Assembly: GCF_016860545.1 (NCBI RefSeq)
Contig: NZ_BNEB01000002.1
Location: 1,860,001-1,924,000 of the forward strand
Origin: Streptomyces asoensis
GTDB taxonomy: Bacteria > Actinomycetota > Actinomycetes > Streptomycetales > Streptomycetaceae
Reading direction: 5' to 3'
Length of the DNA stretch: 64,000 bases
Each line of letters opens with the position of its first letter. Position 1 is the first letter of the stretch. Made by a program: the position numbers and the translations under genes. Positions 56,285-64,000 of the stretch are shown here, one piece after another. The notes below the pieces were generated by a model, which saw only the letters and a list, made by a program, of their open reading frames with translations, had not been told where the DNA came from and did not search any database.

Positions 56285-56668
56285 TCAGACTCTCCAGGAG
56301 CGCAGGACGTCCGCGACGGCGTAGATCGTCAGCCGGCTCTCGCCGATCTTTCTGACCAGGTCCGAGAAGCCGCCGTACGGGGGATCGACGCCCTCTCCCG
56401 ACTGATCCATGTACTGGCCCGCGACGAACGCGGCGAACAGGCTGTTGCGGTGCGGCAGCGGCTCGAGCCGCACGATCGTGTGCAGCAGAGCGGCCGCCCG
56501 CCACGCGACGTCGGGGTCGGACGCGGCGAGGGTCGGCATGCGGGTCCGGTGCCGTGCGACGGCCGCCACCAGCGCCGAGTAGTCGGTGACCGACACGTCG
56601 TCGCTGCCCAGGGCGGCCTCCTGGACGTCCAGGAGCCAGGGGACGTCGATGTAGAGGATCTCGCTCAT
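56285..56668 (-). CDS. Doc/Fic-like toxin with degenerate motif
   Basis: A 127-residue protein from ATG 56668, whose start overlaps the antitoxin stop by one base (TGATG). The order of helices and the segments IDVPWLLDVQEAALG and LPHRNSLFAAFVAG resemble Doc-type toxins of Streptomyces. The Fic active-site pattern HxFxDGNKR is not preserved (LEPLPHRNS occupies its place), so AMP-transfer or kinase activity may be lost or altered. The paired small ribbon-helix-helix gene supports a toxin/antitoxin reading. Confidence 0.65.
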   Translation of the reverse strand: MSEILYIDVPWLLDVQEAALGSDDVSVTDYSALVAAVARHRTRMPTLAASDPDVAWRAAALLHTIVRLEPLPHRNSLFAAFVAGQYMDQSGEGVDPPYGGFSDLVRKIGESRLTIYAVADVLRSWRV

Positions 56669-56907
56669 CAGGCGGCCGTGGCTCCCTGCCCGCGCTGCGA
56701 CGGGGGAACCTCGTCGGGGAACGCCTCGTCGAACTCGGCGCGGAGCCTCTCCGCCCAGGAGGAGGCGCCCGCGACGAACCGCTTGCGGTGCATCTCGCGG
56801 ACACCGAGGTCGTGCATGTACTGCTTCAGGCTCTTTCCCTCGGCCGCGGCAGCCGTGCGCACGCCTTCCATTTCTTCTTCGGTGAAGGTCACATTCAGAG
56901 ACGGCAT
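56668..56907 (-). CDS. Ribbon-helix-helix-like antitoxin
   Basis: A 79-residue protein from ATG 56907. The start (LNVTFTEEEMEGVRTAAAAE, then GKSLKQYM) fits an RHH DNA-binding domain of the Arc/MetJ type; the C-terminal half is charged and probably wraps the toxin. It is translated just ahead of the toxin. Its start codon lies within GGTACC repeats that are a likely autoregulatory operator. Confidence 0.75.
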   Translation of the reverse strand: MPSLNVTFTEEEMEGVRTAAAAEGKSLKQYMHDLGVREMHRKRFVAGASSWAERLRAEFDEAFPDEVPPSQRGQGATAA

Positions 56908-56932
56908 ACCATGATGGTACCGATCAGGTACC
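56907..56932 (-). promoter_or_regulatory. Toxin/antitoxin operator and leaderless promoter
   Basis: The region has the palindrome TACCATGATGGTA (56907-56919) and GGTACC twice, five bases apart (56916-56921 and 56927-56932). A TACCAT box six bases before the ATG suggests a leaderless start. RHH antitoxins usually bind such repeats and repress their own operon. Confidence 0.6.
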
Positions 56933-56973
56933 TGACGTTGCCACCCCGGTGGGCAGGCGGGCGGGCGGGCAGG

Positions 56974-57990
56974 TCAGGGGCCGGTCGCGTTGCCGAGGGC
57001 GCGGCGGTACGCGTGCTCGTCGTCGTCCTCGAACACGGTGAAGACGACGCGGTCGAATCGCCCGGGGTGCGCGGCGATCCACTCCGCGACGGTGTGCAGG
57101 GCCACCGGTGCGGCCTCCTCCTTGGGATAGCCGAAGACGCCGGTGCTCACGGCGCAGAAGGCGAGGGTGCGAACGGAGTCCACCTCTGCGGCCAGGTCCA
57201 GGCAGGCACGGTAGGAGGAGGCGAGCGCATGGGCGTCGTACGTCTGAGGACGGCCCTGGACGACCGGCCCGACCGTGTGCAGGACGTACCGGGCCGGCAG
57301 GTGGTAGCCGCGGGTGATCTTGGCGGTGCCGGTGGGTTCTGGTGCTCCCTGCGCCGTGACGACCGTACGGCAGTCGTCGCGCAGACGAGGTCCGGCGGCG
57401 TTGTGGAGAGCGTTGTCGATGCAGGCGTGCCGCGGGCGGAAGCAGCCGAGCAGTCGGCTGTTGGCGGCGTTGACCACGGCGTCGGCGGCCAACGTGGTGA
57501 TGTCTCCCCGCCACAGGACGGTACCGGCGGCGGCGGGGAAGCCGGCTCCGGGGAACTCCTCGGCAACTGTCGGGAGTTCGAGCGCCGAGACCGCGGGTCG
57601 CAGGTGCCGCTCCGCGCCGAGGAGAGCGTCCAGCTCCTGCTCCGTGCCCTCCGGCAGCGGACCAGGGGTTCGGACGGTCAGCAGAGCGCGCAACAGCCGT
57701 CGTCGCATTGTCGCGTCCGCACCGGCGCCCGGGTCCTCGGTGTCGGCGAGGCTTCGCACCTCGTCGGCGTGCAGCCCGAGCAGGGACACGGCCGGATCGG
57801 TGCTGAGCAGACGCAAGGCCGTCCGCACGTGGGCGTCCAGCCGGGCGGGCTCGGCCGGGGGCGCGGTCGGACGGAAGGGTTCGTCCAGGGCGACGGCCGA
57901 CCGGTAGGCGGCGAGCGGCAGCGCAGAGAACGGTTCCCCCGTCTCGTCGGAGGTGTTGTAGGCGTCGGAATCGGCGCGGATCGGAATCAT
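56974..57990 (-). CDS. Zinc-type macrodomain ADP-ribose hydrolase
   Basis: A 338-residue protein from ATG 57990. The first ~140 residues are a helical N-terminal extension; the macrodomain spans about 150-338. Ligand motifs are RGDIT (161-165), VVNAANS (172-178) and HTVGP (238-242). The segment GCFRPRHACIDN (182-193) with Cys183, His188 and Cys190 is the zinc-binding signature of the SirTM-linked macrodomains, as in Staphylococcus and Streptococcus, which remove mono-ADP-ribose from proteins. A SirTM-type sirtuin gene is encoded 1.2 kb upstream on the same strand. Confidence 0.88.
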   Translation of the reverse strand: MIPIRADSDAYNTSDETGEPFSALPLAAYRSAVALDEPFRPTAPPAEPARLDAHVRTALRLLSTDPAVSLLGLHADEVRSLADTEDPGAGADATMRRRLLRALLTVRTPGPLPEGTEQELDALLGAERHLRPAVSALELPTVAEEFPGAGFPAAAGTVLWRGDITTLAADAVVNAANSRLLGCFRPRHACIDNALHNAAGPRLRDDCRTVVTAQGAPEPTGTAKITRGYHLPARYVLHTVGPVVQGRPQTYDAHALASSYRACLDLAAEVDSVRTLAFCAVSTGVFGYPKEEAAPVALHTVAEWIAAHPGRFDRVVFTVFEDDDEHAYRRALGNATGP

Positions 57991-58032
57991 CGGGGGCTCC
58001 GGGCTGGAAGGCGTGCGGTGAGCGCGGTGTGA

Positions 58033-58078
58033 CGATGTCCGGCGCTCGCACGGGAGGATGTGCGGGCGCCGGACATCG
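58033..58078. terminator. Long hairpin between SnoaL-like and macrodomain genes
   Basis: Nineteen-base arms (58033-58051 and 58060-58078) pair with one mismatch around eight bases. It follows the stop of the SnoaL-like gene on the minus strand and precedes the macrodomain gene, so the macrodomain gene may have its own promoter. Confidence 0.8.
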
Positions 58079-58135
58079 GCGGTCGGGCCAGGTCCCGGGG
58101 ACGCCGGTGGTGGACCGTGGCGCGGCTACCGCTGG

Positions 58136-58897
58136 TCAGAACAGGCCGTTGCCGTGCGGCAGTTCGGCCGGGACGGGTGCGATGACGTCCCAGTGCTCGA
58201 CGATCCTGCCGTCGGCCACGCGGAACAGGTCGTAGTAGGCGACCGGCACACCGAACTCGCCCTCGGACTGCGTCAGGACGAACTCGCCCTCGGCGATGAC
58301 CTGGTGGACCTTCTTGTAGACCAGGTTCCTGCCCTGCTCGGCCCACTTGGCCGCGGCCGCGCCGAAGCCGTCGAGACCGTCGGCGGCGTCGGTGTTGTGC
58401 TGATGGTAGGTCTCGGTGGAGATGTAGTCGGTGAGCACCGAGTAGTCGGCGCCGACGAGGACCTTCTCGGCGAACTCGGCCACCAGCGCACGGTTGGCGT
58501 CGGTCTTGCCGGTCTCGCTGACCGCGGCGGGGCCGTCGGTCTGGGAGCGGCCGGACACGGTGTTCTCGACCAGCGGGGTGAGGGCGTCCCAGTGCTCGGC
58601 CAGCTTGCCGTCGGCGTCGATCCGGAAGATGTCGAAACCGACCAGCGGGTCCGGGCCGAAGCCGTGGTAGATGCCGTGCAGGGCGACCAGGTCACCGTCC
58701 GCGATGACGCGGGCGCCCTCGTAGCGGAAGTCGGCACCCAGGCTCGCGACGAGCCCGCGCAGTGCCTCGGGCCCGTCGGCGGCGAGCGCACTGTGCTGGC
58801 GGTAGTTCGCGGCCACCCAGCGGTCCACCGCGGACGGGTCCTTGTCGCCGAACAGCTCGGCCGCGGCCTGGAGGACGATGTTCTTCGCGTTGCTCAT
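58136..58897 (-). CDS. Double SnoaL-like (NTF2-fold) protein
   Basis: A 253-residue soluble protein from ATG 58897 with GGAAGAG seven bases before it. It consists of two tandem SnoaL-like domains (about 1-120 and 130-253), each ending in EHWD (KLAEHWDALTP and RIVEHWDVIAP). SnoaL folds act as polyketide cyclases, hydrolases or small-molecule binders; this type is widespread and mostly uncharacterised. It lies between the sirtuin and macrodomain genes, which makes it a candidate partner or modification target, though this is inference. Confidence 0.87.
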   Translation of the reverse strand: MSNAKNIVLQAAAELFGDKDPSAVDRWVAANYRQHSALAADGPEALRGLVASLGADFRYEGARVIADGDLVALHGIYHGFGPDPLVGFDIFRIDADGKLAEHWDALTPLVENTVSGRSQTDGPAAVSETGKTDANRALVAEFAEKVLVGADYSVLTDYISTETYHQHNTDAADGLDGFGAAAAKWAEQGRNLVYKKVHQVIAEGEFVLTQSEGEFGVPVAYYDLFRVADGRIVEHWDVIAPVPAELPHGNGLF

Positions 58898-59143
58898 GGC
58901 TCTCTTCCTTGTTCGTGGGCCCGCGCCTGATGGCGGGCGGGAGGCCGGATGGCCTTGTGTTCAAACTAGGTCGACGACTCACGGCTCACCCGTATGAACG
59001 TTGACTGATTCTGTTCAAAAAGCGACACGCCTCGATCCGGTGTCGCTGGATCGCGGGCGGAGACGCGTGCTCGGCCCCGCCCGCCGCCCGCCGGGGCAGC
59101 CCTCGTGGCGGTGACGCGGGCGGTGTGCGGTAGGGCCGCAGGG

Positions 59144-60130
59144 TCAGAGGCCGAGTTCGCCCAGAGCCGCCTCCGCGCCGAGCGGGACGGACAGGGCTCG
59201 TGTGCCGAGGTCCGCGGGGACGTCCGCGTGGTCGGGATTGATCCGCACCAGCCTGGCCCCGGGCGTCCGGCGGACCACGTCCTCCATGGGTCGCCGGATC
59301 ACCCCGGGGGTGTTGAAACCGGCGCCGATCTCCACCACGAGCAACGAGCCGGCCGTGGACGCGTCGTCGAGCCAGTGCCGCAACCGCCGCCCCGCCGGCA
59401 GGTAGGCGTCGTCGACGAACTCCGGTCCCACCCGGATGTTGGGAAAGGCCTCGCCGCCGCAGCGAGGGCAGCGGGGCAGGGCCCGGGGATCGTTCACCCG
59501 GCCCGTGTCGCGGTCGTACGCGGCGAGGACCGTGTCGAGGAACGGTCGGCTGGACCAGGTGTCCCGTGTGCAGGGAACCGTGCACTGCAAGCGGCCGTAG
59601 TCGCCCTGCGGGGTGAAGACCCGGTCCGCCTCGAAGCCGTTGCGGGCGAACAGGGCGTCGACGTTGGACGTCATCACCTGGTGGTCACGTCCGCCGACGA
59701 GTTCCCTCAGCCTGCGGTAGAGGGGATTGGGCTCGGTGCCGTAGCGGATGTCGTCGATGTGGACGGCCCAGTAGCCCCACATCATGTCCTTCGGCAGGGG
59801 TGCGCCGAGCAGGTAGCGCGAACGCAGGCCGAGACGGTGCAGCGCGGGCAGCAGTTCCCTGAAGCGTTCGGCGTCCCCGTAGTCGTAGCCCGCGGCCGCG
59901 CTCAGGCCCGCGCCGGCGCCGATCAGTACCCGGTCCGCCCCGTCGAGCCAGGAGCGGAGGGTGTCGCGGACCGGCGCGGTCGCCATGGCCGGGACCCCGC
60001 GAGCCACCGGCGGAACCGCCGGGTTCGCCGGGCCCGGCGCAGGGCCTGCACCGGCCCCCGCAGGAGCCGGGGGCGCGGCGGAGGTATCGGTCGCGGGTGG
60101 CGGTCCGGTGGGGCGGTTCACGGTGTTCAC
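59144..60130 (-). CDS. SirTM-class sirtuin (protein ADP-ribosyltransferase-like)
   Basis: A 328-residue protein from GTG 60130, after GAAAGGA. A Pro/Ala-rich N-terminus (about 50 residues) precedes the sirtuin domain: GAGAGLS (71-77), TSNVD (154-158), and zinc-binding Cys183, Cys187, Cys221 and Cys224. The catalytic His of deacetylase sirtuins is replaced by Gln175 in TPQGD, a hallmark of the SirTM class, which ADP-ribosylates proteins rather than deacetylating them. SirTM genes are known to pair with zinc-type macrodomain genes, as here. The usual GcvH-L and LplA2 partners are absent in the window. Confidence 0.86.
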   Translation of the reverse strand: MNTVNRPTGPPPATDTSAAPPAPAGAGAGPAPGPANPAVPPVARGVPAMATAPVRDTLRSWLDGADRVLIGAGAGLSAAAGYDYGDAERFRELLPALHRLGLRSRYLLGAPLPKDMMWGYWAVHIDDIRYGTEPNPLYRRLRELVGGRDHQVMTSNVDALFARNGFEADRVFTPQGDYGRLQCTVPCTRDTWSSRPFLDTVLAAYDRDTGRVNDPRALPRCPRCGGEAFPNIRVGPEFVDDAYLPAGRRLRHWLDDASTAGSLLVVEIGAGFNTPGVIRRPMEDVVRRTPGARLVRINPDHADVPADLGTRALSVPLGAEAALGELGL

Positions 60131-60236
60131 GGCGCACGGGTCCTTTCCTGTTTCCGCCAACGGGACGTTCCGTTCTTGTGGCGGTGACGCCAACGTAGGA
60201 GCGTGGCAGCAAGAGAGCCGGATAGACTTCCGACTG

Positions 60237-61208
60237 ATGATGGCCAAAAAGCGACATGTCTCCGCGCGCGAGATCCCGGAGGTCCCGTTCGCCGCACCGG
60301 CGGGCACACCCACCGGGGTCGAGGTCATGCCGCTGACGGAACTCCGGCGGCGCGTGCCCGAGCACATCCTCGCGCGGCCTCAGCGTCCCGACTTCCATCA
60401 CCTGCTCACCCTCACCGAGGGCGACCTGCGCCATGGCGTCGACTTCGACGACTACGCCCTGCGGCCGGGCTCGTGGCTGTGGGTGCGCCCCGGGCAGGTA
60501 CAGCAGTGGGGGGACGTCGCCGAAGCCGAGGGCACGCTGATCCTCTTCCGGCAGGACGCGCTGGACCCGGCCACGGCGACGGCCGCCCGTGTCGACGACC
60601 CGTATGCGCCGGTCCTCACCACGCCCGTCGCCGCCGACGCCGAGGCGGTGGCCCTGGCGGCGGAGCACCTGAGCCGAGAGTTCCAGGCGCTCGGCCACCT
60701 TCCTCTGGAGGTCCACACGGCGGCCCTGCGCCACCTCCTCGCCGTGCTCCTGCTGAGGCTGGCCCACCTCACCGTCCCGGTCGGCGGAGCCGCGGCGGAA
60801 GCGGACGAGACGTATCTGCGGCTCCGTGACGCGGTCGAACGTCACTTCACCGGCACCCGGCGGGTGGAGGACTACGCCCGCATGCTCGGCTATTCGGGCC
60901 GTACCCTCGCGCGGGCGACCCTGGCCAACGCCGGGCTCAGCGCGAAGGAGTTCATCGACCGGCGGGTCGTCCTGGAGGCGAAGCGGCTGCTGGCGCACGG
61001 CGACGAGACCGCGGCACAGATCTCGGACCACCTCGGCTTCGTCACGCCTTCCCAGTTCAGCAAGTACTTCGCCCAGCGCACGGGCCGATCGCCGATCGAC
61101 TTCCGCAAGGAGACCAGGGGACGCGCGACGAGCGGCCCGCCCTCCGGCCGTCCGGGCCAAGCCCCGTTCGACGCAGCGCTGCGACGGACTGCCGAAACTA
61201 GGCGCTAA
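60237..61208 (+). CDS. AraC-family regulator divergent from the SirTM gene
   Basis: A 323-residue regulator from ATG 60237 (a second ATG follows). A TAGACT box (60223-60228) eight bases before it suggests a leaderless message. The N-terminal ~160 residues form a cupin-like sensor (LTLTEGDLRHGVDFDDYALR), and the C-terminus is an AraC double helix-turn-helix (QISDHLGFVTPSQFSKYFAQ). It shares 106 bases with the SirTM promoter; CGCCAACG occurs there twice, 33 bases apart (60155-60162 and 60188-60195), and may be its binding site. It may control the ADP-ribosylation module. Confidence 0.87.
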   Translation: MMAKKRHVSAREIPEVPFAAPAGTPTGVEVMPLTELRRRVPEHILARPQRPDFHHLLTLTEGDLRHGVDFDDYALRPGSWLWVRPGQVQQWGDVAEAEGTLILFRQDALDPATATAARVDDPYAPVLTTPVAADAEAVALAAEHLSREFQALGHLPLEVHTAALRHLLAVLLLRLAHLTVPVGGAAAEADETYLRLRDAVERHFTGTRRVEDYARMLGYSGRTLARATLANAGLSAKEFIDRRVVLEAKRLLAHGDETAAQISDHLGFVTPSQFSKYFAQRTGRSPIDFRKETRGRATSGPPSGRPGQAPFDAALRRTAETRR

Positions 61209-61270
61209 TCTCTCTACTCGCCGACGGTCCCGTAGGGCGGATGCCTCGTCGCAATGAAGGAGCGAGTGGT

Positions 61271-61681
61271 ATGGAAATCGTGTCGTCGCGAAAGATCACC
61301 ACGTTCTTGATGTTCGAGGGAAACGCCGAGGACGCGATGACCTTCTACATCTCCCTCTTCGACGATGCCGAGGTCGTCGGCCTCACCCGCTACGGCGCCG
61401 ACGGTCCCGGAAAGGAAGGGACTGTGCAGCACGCGACCTTTTCGCTGGCGGGTCAGGAATTCATGTGCATCGACAGCCCGGTGCAGCACGAATTCACGTT
61501 CACTCCCGCGGTCTCGCTCTTCGTGCAGTGCGAGGACGAAGCCGAACTGGACCGGCTCTACGCGGCCCTCTCCGAGCAGGGCACGACCCTCATGCCGTTG
61601 GGCGACTACGGCTTCAGCGCCAAGTTCGGCTGGGTGAACGACCGGTTCGGCGTCTCCTGGCAGCTGAACCTGCCCGCGTGA
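61271..61681 (+). CDS. PhnB-like/3-demethylubiquinone methyltransferase-fold (VOC) protein
   Basis: A 136-residue protein from ATG 61271, after GAAGGAG. The sequence ITTFLMFEGNAEDAMTFYIS and FMCIDSPVQHEFTF follow the PhnB/YjdN-like VOC pattern, with LGDYGFSAKFGWVNDRFGVS at the end. These proteins have the glyoxalase fold, but no known reaction in actinobacteria. It starts 62 bases after the AraC gene. Confidence 0.88.
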   Translation: MEIVSSRKITTFLMFEGNAEDAMTFYISLFDDAEVVGLTRYGADGPGKEGTVQHATFSLAGQEFMCIDSPVQHEFTFTPAVSLFVQCEDEAELDRLYAALSEQGTTLMPLGDYGFSAKFGWVNDRFGVSWQLNLPA

Positions 61682-61773
61682 GGGCGCGTGCGAGCCCGCG
61701 GGTCGTCCCGGCCGCCGGCGTGCCGCGGTGCACGCCGGGGACCGTTCCGCGCACAGTGGACTCAGCAGTGGGT

Positions 61774-62988
61774 TCAACGGCCGTCGCGCAGCAGCGCGCA
61801 GACGAAGTTCTCCTCGATGACGCGCAGTCGCTCGAGACGCGCGGGATCCGTGGTCCTGTTGATCTGGCTCGTGACCGAGAAGGTCAGTGAGCGCCGCCCG
61901 TCGGGAGTGGCGGCCACCAGCTGCGTGTAGCCCGGGAAGTTGCCGGTGTGGCCCAGCACGACACCGCACCGCGTCGTATAACGGAAGATGCCCAGCCCCA
62001 CGGCGTTGCGTCCCGGACCGGCGGGCTCGGACGCCCCCGCGATCCACTGGCGCTGCTCCCGCAGCAGACCCTTGTCGTAGAGCGCCCCCGAGGCGTAGCC
62101 GCGGATGAACCGGGTCATGTCGGCCGGCGTGGAGATGATGCCCCCGGAGGCCCACGCGCCGGAGGCGCTGACCAGCTCGCTGACGTCGAGCGGCGCGGCC
62201 GGGTCACTGACGTCGTACCCGTGCAGGTAGGGCTCGGGGATGCGGTAGCCCTGCGGGAGGCTGGTGTCGCGCAGCTCCAGCGGCCGGTACACCAGACGCC
62301 GCAGGAGCTGCTCGTACGGTGTGCCGGTGACCGCCTCGGCCATCAGGGCGACGGCGATGTTGTCGGAGTTGGAGTACGCGTACCGGCTGCCCGGGGGAAA
62401 CAGCAGGGGTTCGTCGGCGACGTAGTCGAGCAGGCGGCGGGAGTCGAACTGGTGGCGCGGGTCGGCCGAGACCACCGCGACGAACCCGGGGGCCTGCGAG
62501 TAGTCCGGCAGTCCGCTGGTGTGGTTCAGCAGCTGCCGCAGCGTCACCTTGCCCCAGGCGGCCGGGAGTTGCGGAAGCCGCTTGCGCAGGGTGTCGTCCA
62601 GGTCCAGTGCGCCGCGGTCGACGAGGTACAGCGCCACCGCCCCGCTGAAGGCCTTGGCCGTGCTCGCGATCCGCATGTGGTCCTGCGCGCGCGGCGGGCG
62701 GCCGGTCGTCAGGTCGGCGACACCGGCCCGCAGCACCCGGGTCCGCTTGCCGTCGCGCAGCAGGGCGATGATCGCGGGCGGACCGCCCGGCTCGCTGACG
62801 AACCGGTCGATCTGGCTCTGGAGCGTACGGTCGTCCACGGGCCCGGCACCGGCACGGGCTCCGGATCCGGCTGCGGTGCCGGTGGCGGCGGGGACCAGGA
62901 CCGCCACGGAGGCGGCCGCGACGACGAACACGGATCCGAGACGTCGTCGCGGAACGGCCCGGAAGGGCCGGGTGGGGCGCAGAGGCAT
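61774..62988 (-). CDS. Secreted serine hydrolase, beta-lactamase/D-alanyl-D-alanine carboxypeptidase family
   Basis: A 404-residue protein from ATG 62988 with GAGGAG six bases before it. A signal peptide ends near residue 40. The class C-type motifs are visible: SxxK as STAK, YxN as YSN and HTG in GHTGNFPG. This family (Beta-lactamase, PF00144) includes DD-peptidases and esterases; most Streptomyces members act on peptidoglycan peptides or esters rather than giving drug resistance. It has no regulator beside it. Confidence 0.9.
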   Translation of the reverse strand: MPLRPTRPFRAVPRRRLGSVFVVAAASVAVLVPAATGTAAGSGARAGAGPVDDRTLQSQIDRFVSEPGGPPAIIALLRDGKRTRVLRAGVADLTTGRPPRAQDHMRIASTAKAFSGAVALYLVDRGALDLDDTLRKRLPQLPAAWGKVTLRQLLNHTSGLPDYSQAPGFVAVVSADPRHQFDSRRLLDYVADEPLLFPPGSRYAYSNSDNIAVALMAEAVTGTPYEQLLRRLVYRPLELRDTSLPQGYRIPEPYLHGYDVSDPAAPLDVSELVSASGAWASGGIISTPADMTRFIRGYASGALYDKGLLREQRQWIAGASEPAGPGRNAVGLGIFRYTTRCGVVLGHTGNFPGYTQLVAATPDGRRSLTFSVTSQINRTTDPARLERLRVIEENFVCALLRDGR

Positions 62989-63193
62989 CGAGGCTCCTCG
63001 AAGTGGGCGACGGCAGTGCGGATCAAGCCTCACCGGACCCGGGTACCGGCGCCGCATCCTGTTGCTGCAAACAGCCCAGTCGGCCGGCGACGCGTCGCTC
63101 GCCTCCGCCCCGCCGCTCACGGGTCCGGTCCCTGCACCTCACCCCGCGCCGTCCCCCGACGGCGCCCGGTGCCCGGGGCCTGCGGTGCGGTTG

Positions 63194-64000
63194 CTACCTC
63201 GAGCCGTCGACGAGCCCCGGCTGCGGGAGGGGGCAGGTGAGGGGAAGGACGCGTTCGGTCAGCCGGCCGGTGAGGCGGCCGTCGGTGACGGCGGGTCCCT
63301 CGACCCAGTCCGCAGCCGTCAACTGGTCCACCAGGCAACGTAGTTCGACCAGGTCGACTGCGCAGGTGACGGCGAGGCGGTCCAGGTCGATGCCGTCGCC
63401 GCCGGTTCCCAGGCGTCCGTCTGCGGTGCACCGGGTGGCCAGAGTGAGGGCGAGGAACCGCGTGCCGGGAGCGGCTCCGGCCTTGCGGAGCTTCTTGTCC
63501 GAGACGACGCGCTGTGCCCAGCCGCTGAGCTTGGGGCGCACCTTCTTCCCGAACGCGAACGGCGCGGGAGCGTCCGTGCGCGGTGTGAGGGAAGGGACCG
63601 TGAGGGAGACGGGGTTCTCGGGCCGGGAGGCGAGCAGTTCGGCGGGTGTGCCGGGGATGTGCAGCCAGCCGCAGTCGGTCAGCCGCGCGATCAGGTCCTC
63701 GGGCTCGCTCAGACCCATCCCGGTGAGATCCTGGCCGACGAGGTGACCCGTGCCGGAATGCGCGGTGCGCAGGGTCAGCATCGTCACCAGCAGCCGCACC
63801 TGAGGGCCCGGCAGCGGGGCGGTGGCGACGACGTGGGCCAGCACGGACCGCGCGTGATCCCACTGGGCGGCGCCGGTCAGCAGGCGCGCCACGGGCGGAC
63901 GGTCGCCCGCCGCGGACAGTCCGGTGCGGTGCTCGTGCTGGGCGCGGGCGGCGTCGGCGGCCTGCTCGGCTCGCCGCGCGTCCAGCCTCAGCCGGCGGTC
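63194..64000 (-). CDS. Unrecognised protein, cut by the window edge
   Basis: At least 268 codons are open from the right edge to the stop at 63194; the start lies outside. The visible beginning is a charged, Ala/Arg-rich helix, followed by segments rich in helices and strands (RLLVTMLTLRTAHSGTGHLV, LSEPEDLIARLTDCGWLHIP, LDRLAVTCAVDLVELRCLVD) that look like two winged-helix modules. It could be a DNA-binding or replication/partition-type protein. I cannot name a family. Confidence 0.65.
   Translation of the reverse strand, partial: DRRLRLDARRAEQAADAARAQHEHRTGLSAAGDRPPVARLLTGAAQWDHARSVLAHVVATAPLPGPQVRLLVTMLTLRTAHSGTGHLVGQDLTGMGLSEPEDLIARLTDCGWLHIPGTPAELLASRPENPVSLTVPSLTPRTDAPAPFAFGKKVRPKLSGWAQRVVSDKKLRKAGAAPGTRFLALTLATRCTADGRLGTGGDGIDLDRLAVTCAVDLVELRCLVDQLTAADWVEGPAVTDGRLTGRLTERVLPLTCPLPQPGLVDGSR

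Overview
The window is high-GC DNA with GTG starts, short purine-rich ribosome sites, many 4-base gene overlaps, leaderless promoters and one rare TTA codon. It looks like a Streptomyces chromosome, probably an accessory-rich arm. I see no rRNA, no complete tRNA, no CRISPR array and no transposase.

Region 1 (1-15.4 kb) is a carbohydrate locus. It has the start of a secreted PA14 protein, a methyltransferase and a DUF6058-like gene. Next come two divergent secreted GH87-type (alpha-1,3-glucanase/mycodextranase) genes, one carrying a large internal deletion, then a LacI regulator, a sugar ABC importer (binding lipoprotein and two permeases) and a cytoplasmic GH13 alpha-glucosidase. Similar CGCAA-N5-TTGCG palindromes lie in the GH87 divergent region and just before lacI, suggesting one regulon: secreted alpha-glucan hydrolysis, uptake, then intracellular cleavage. 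Region 2 (15.4-19.3 kb) has a DHA2 drug exporter, the 3' part of a tRNA-like sequence, and a GH18 chitinase with a DasR-type site in its promoter.

Region 3 (19.4-25.6 kb) is a RiPP cluster, all on the minus strand: MFS exporter (with a TTA codon), S9 prolyl-oligopeptidase-like protease, a 40-residue precursor, a B12-binding radical SAM enzyme with a CX7CX2C motif, and a DUF5825-like protein. The precursor gene sits between two perfect hairpins. Its hydrophobic core is bounded by prolines, which suggests the protease releases it.

Region 4 (26-38 kb) has an MHYT membrane protein and an apparent catabolic locus. A homoserine dehydrogenase-like gene, an aldehyde dehydrogenase and an aspartase overlap in one operon, a coherent route homoserine -> aspartate semialdehyde -> aspartate -> fumarate. 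On the other strand lie an amino acid permease, a HAD phosphatase and a cyclase-family hydrolase, with IclR and Lrp/AsnC regulators around them. Region 5 (38-45 kb) has an ArsR-type regulator with its palindrome and an exporter, a second MFS, a PPOX-fold protein and a terpene synthase/SDR pair.

Region 6 (45-51.5 kb) is the most unusual part: a minus-strand operon of an XRE/TPR regulator, a TIR protein, an atypical P-loop protein, a two-helix membrane protein and a small helical protein. Short Gly/Gln-rich motifs resembling bacterial amyloid signalling motifs are shared pairwise between the TIR protein and two of its partners. I read it as a candidate immune or conflict system.

Region 7 (51.9-64 kb) has a LysR/SDR pair with a LysR-type operator, small stress-type genes, a subtilisin-like lipoprotein, a Doc-like toxin/antitoxin pair, and a SirTM sirtuin plus zinc-macrodomain ADP-ribosylation module with a double SnoaL-like protein between them. 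It ends with a divergent AraC regulator, a PhnB-like protein, a secreted serine hydrolase and an unrecognised gene cut by the window edge.
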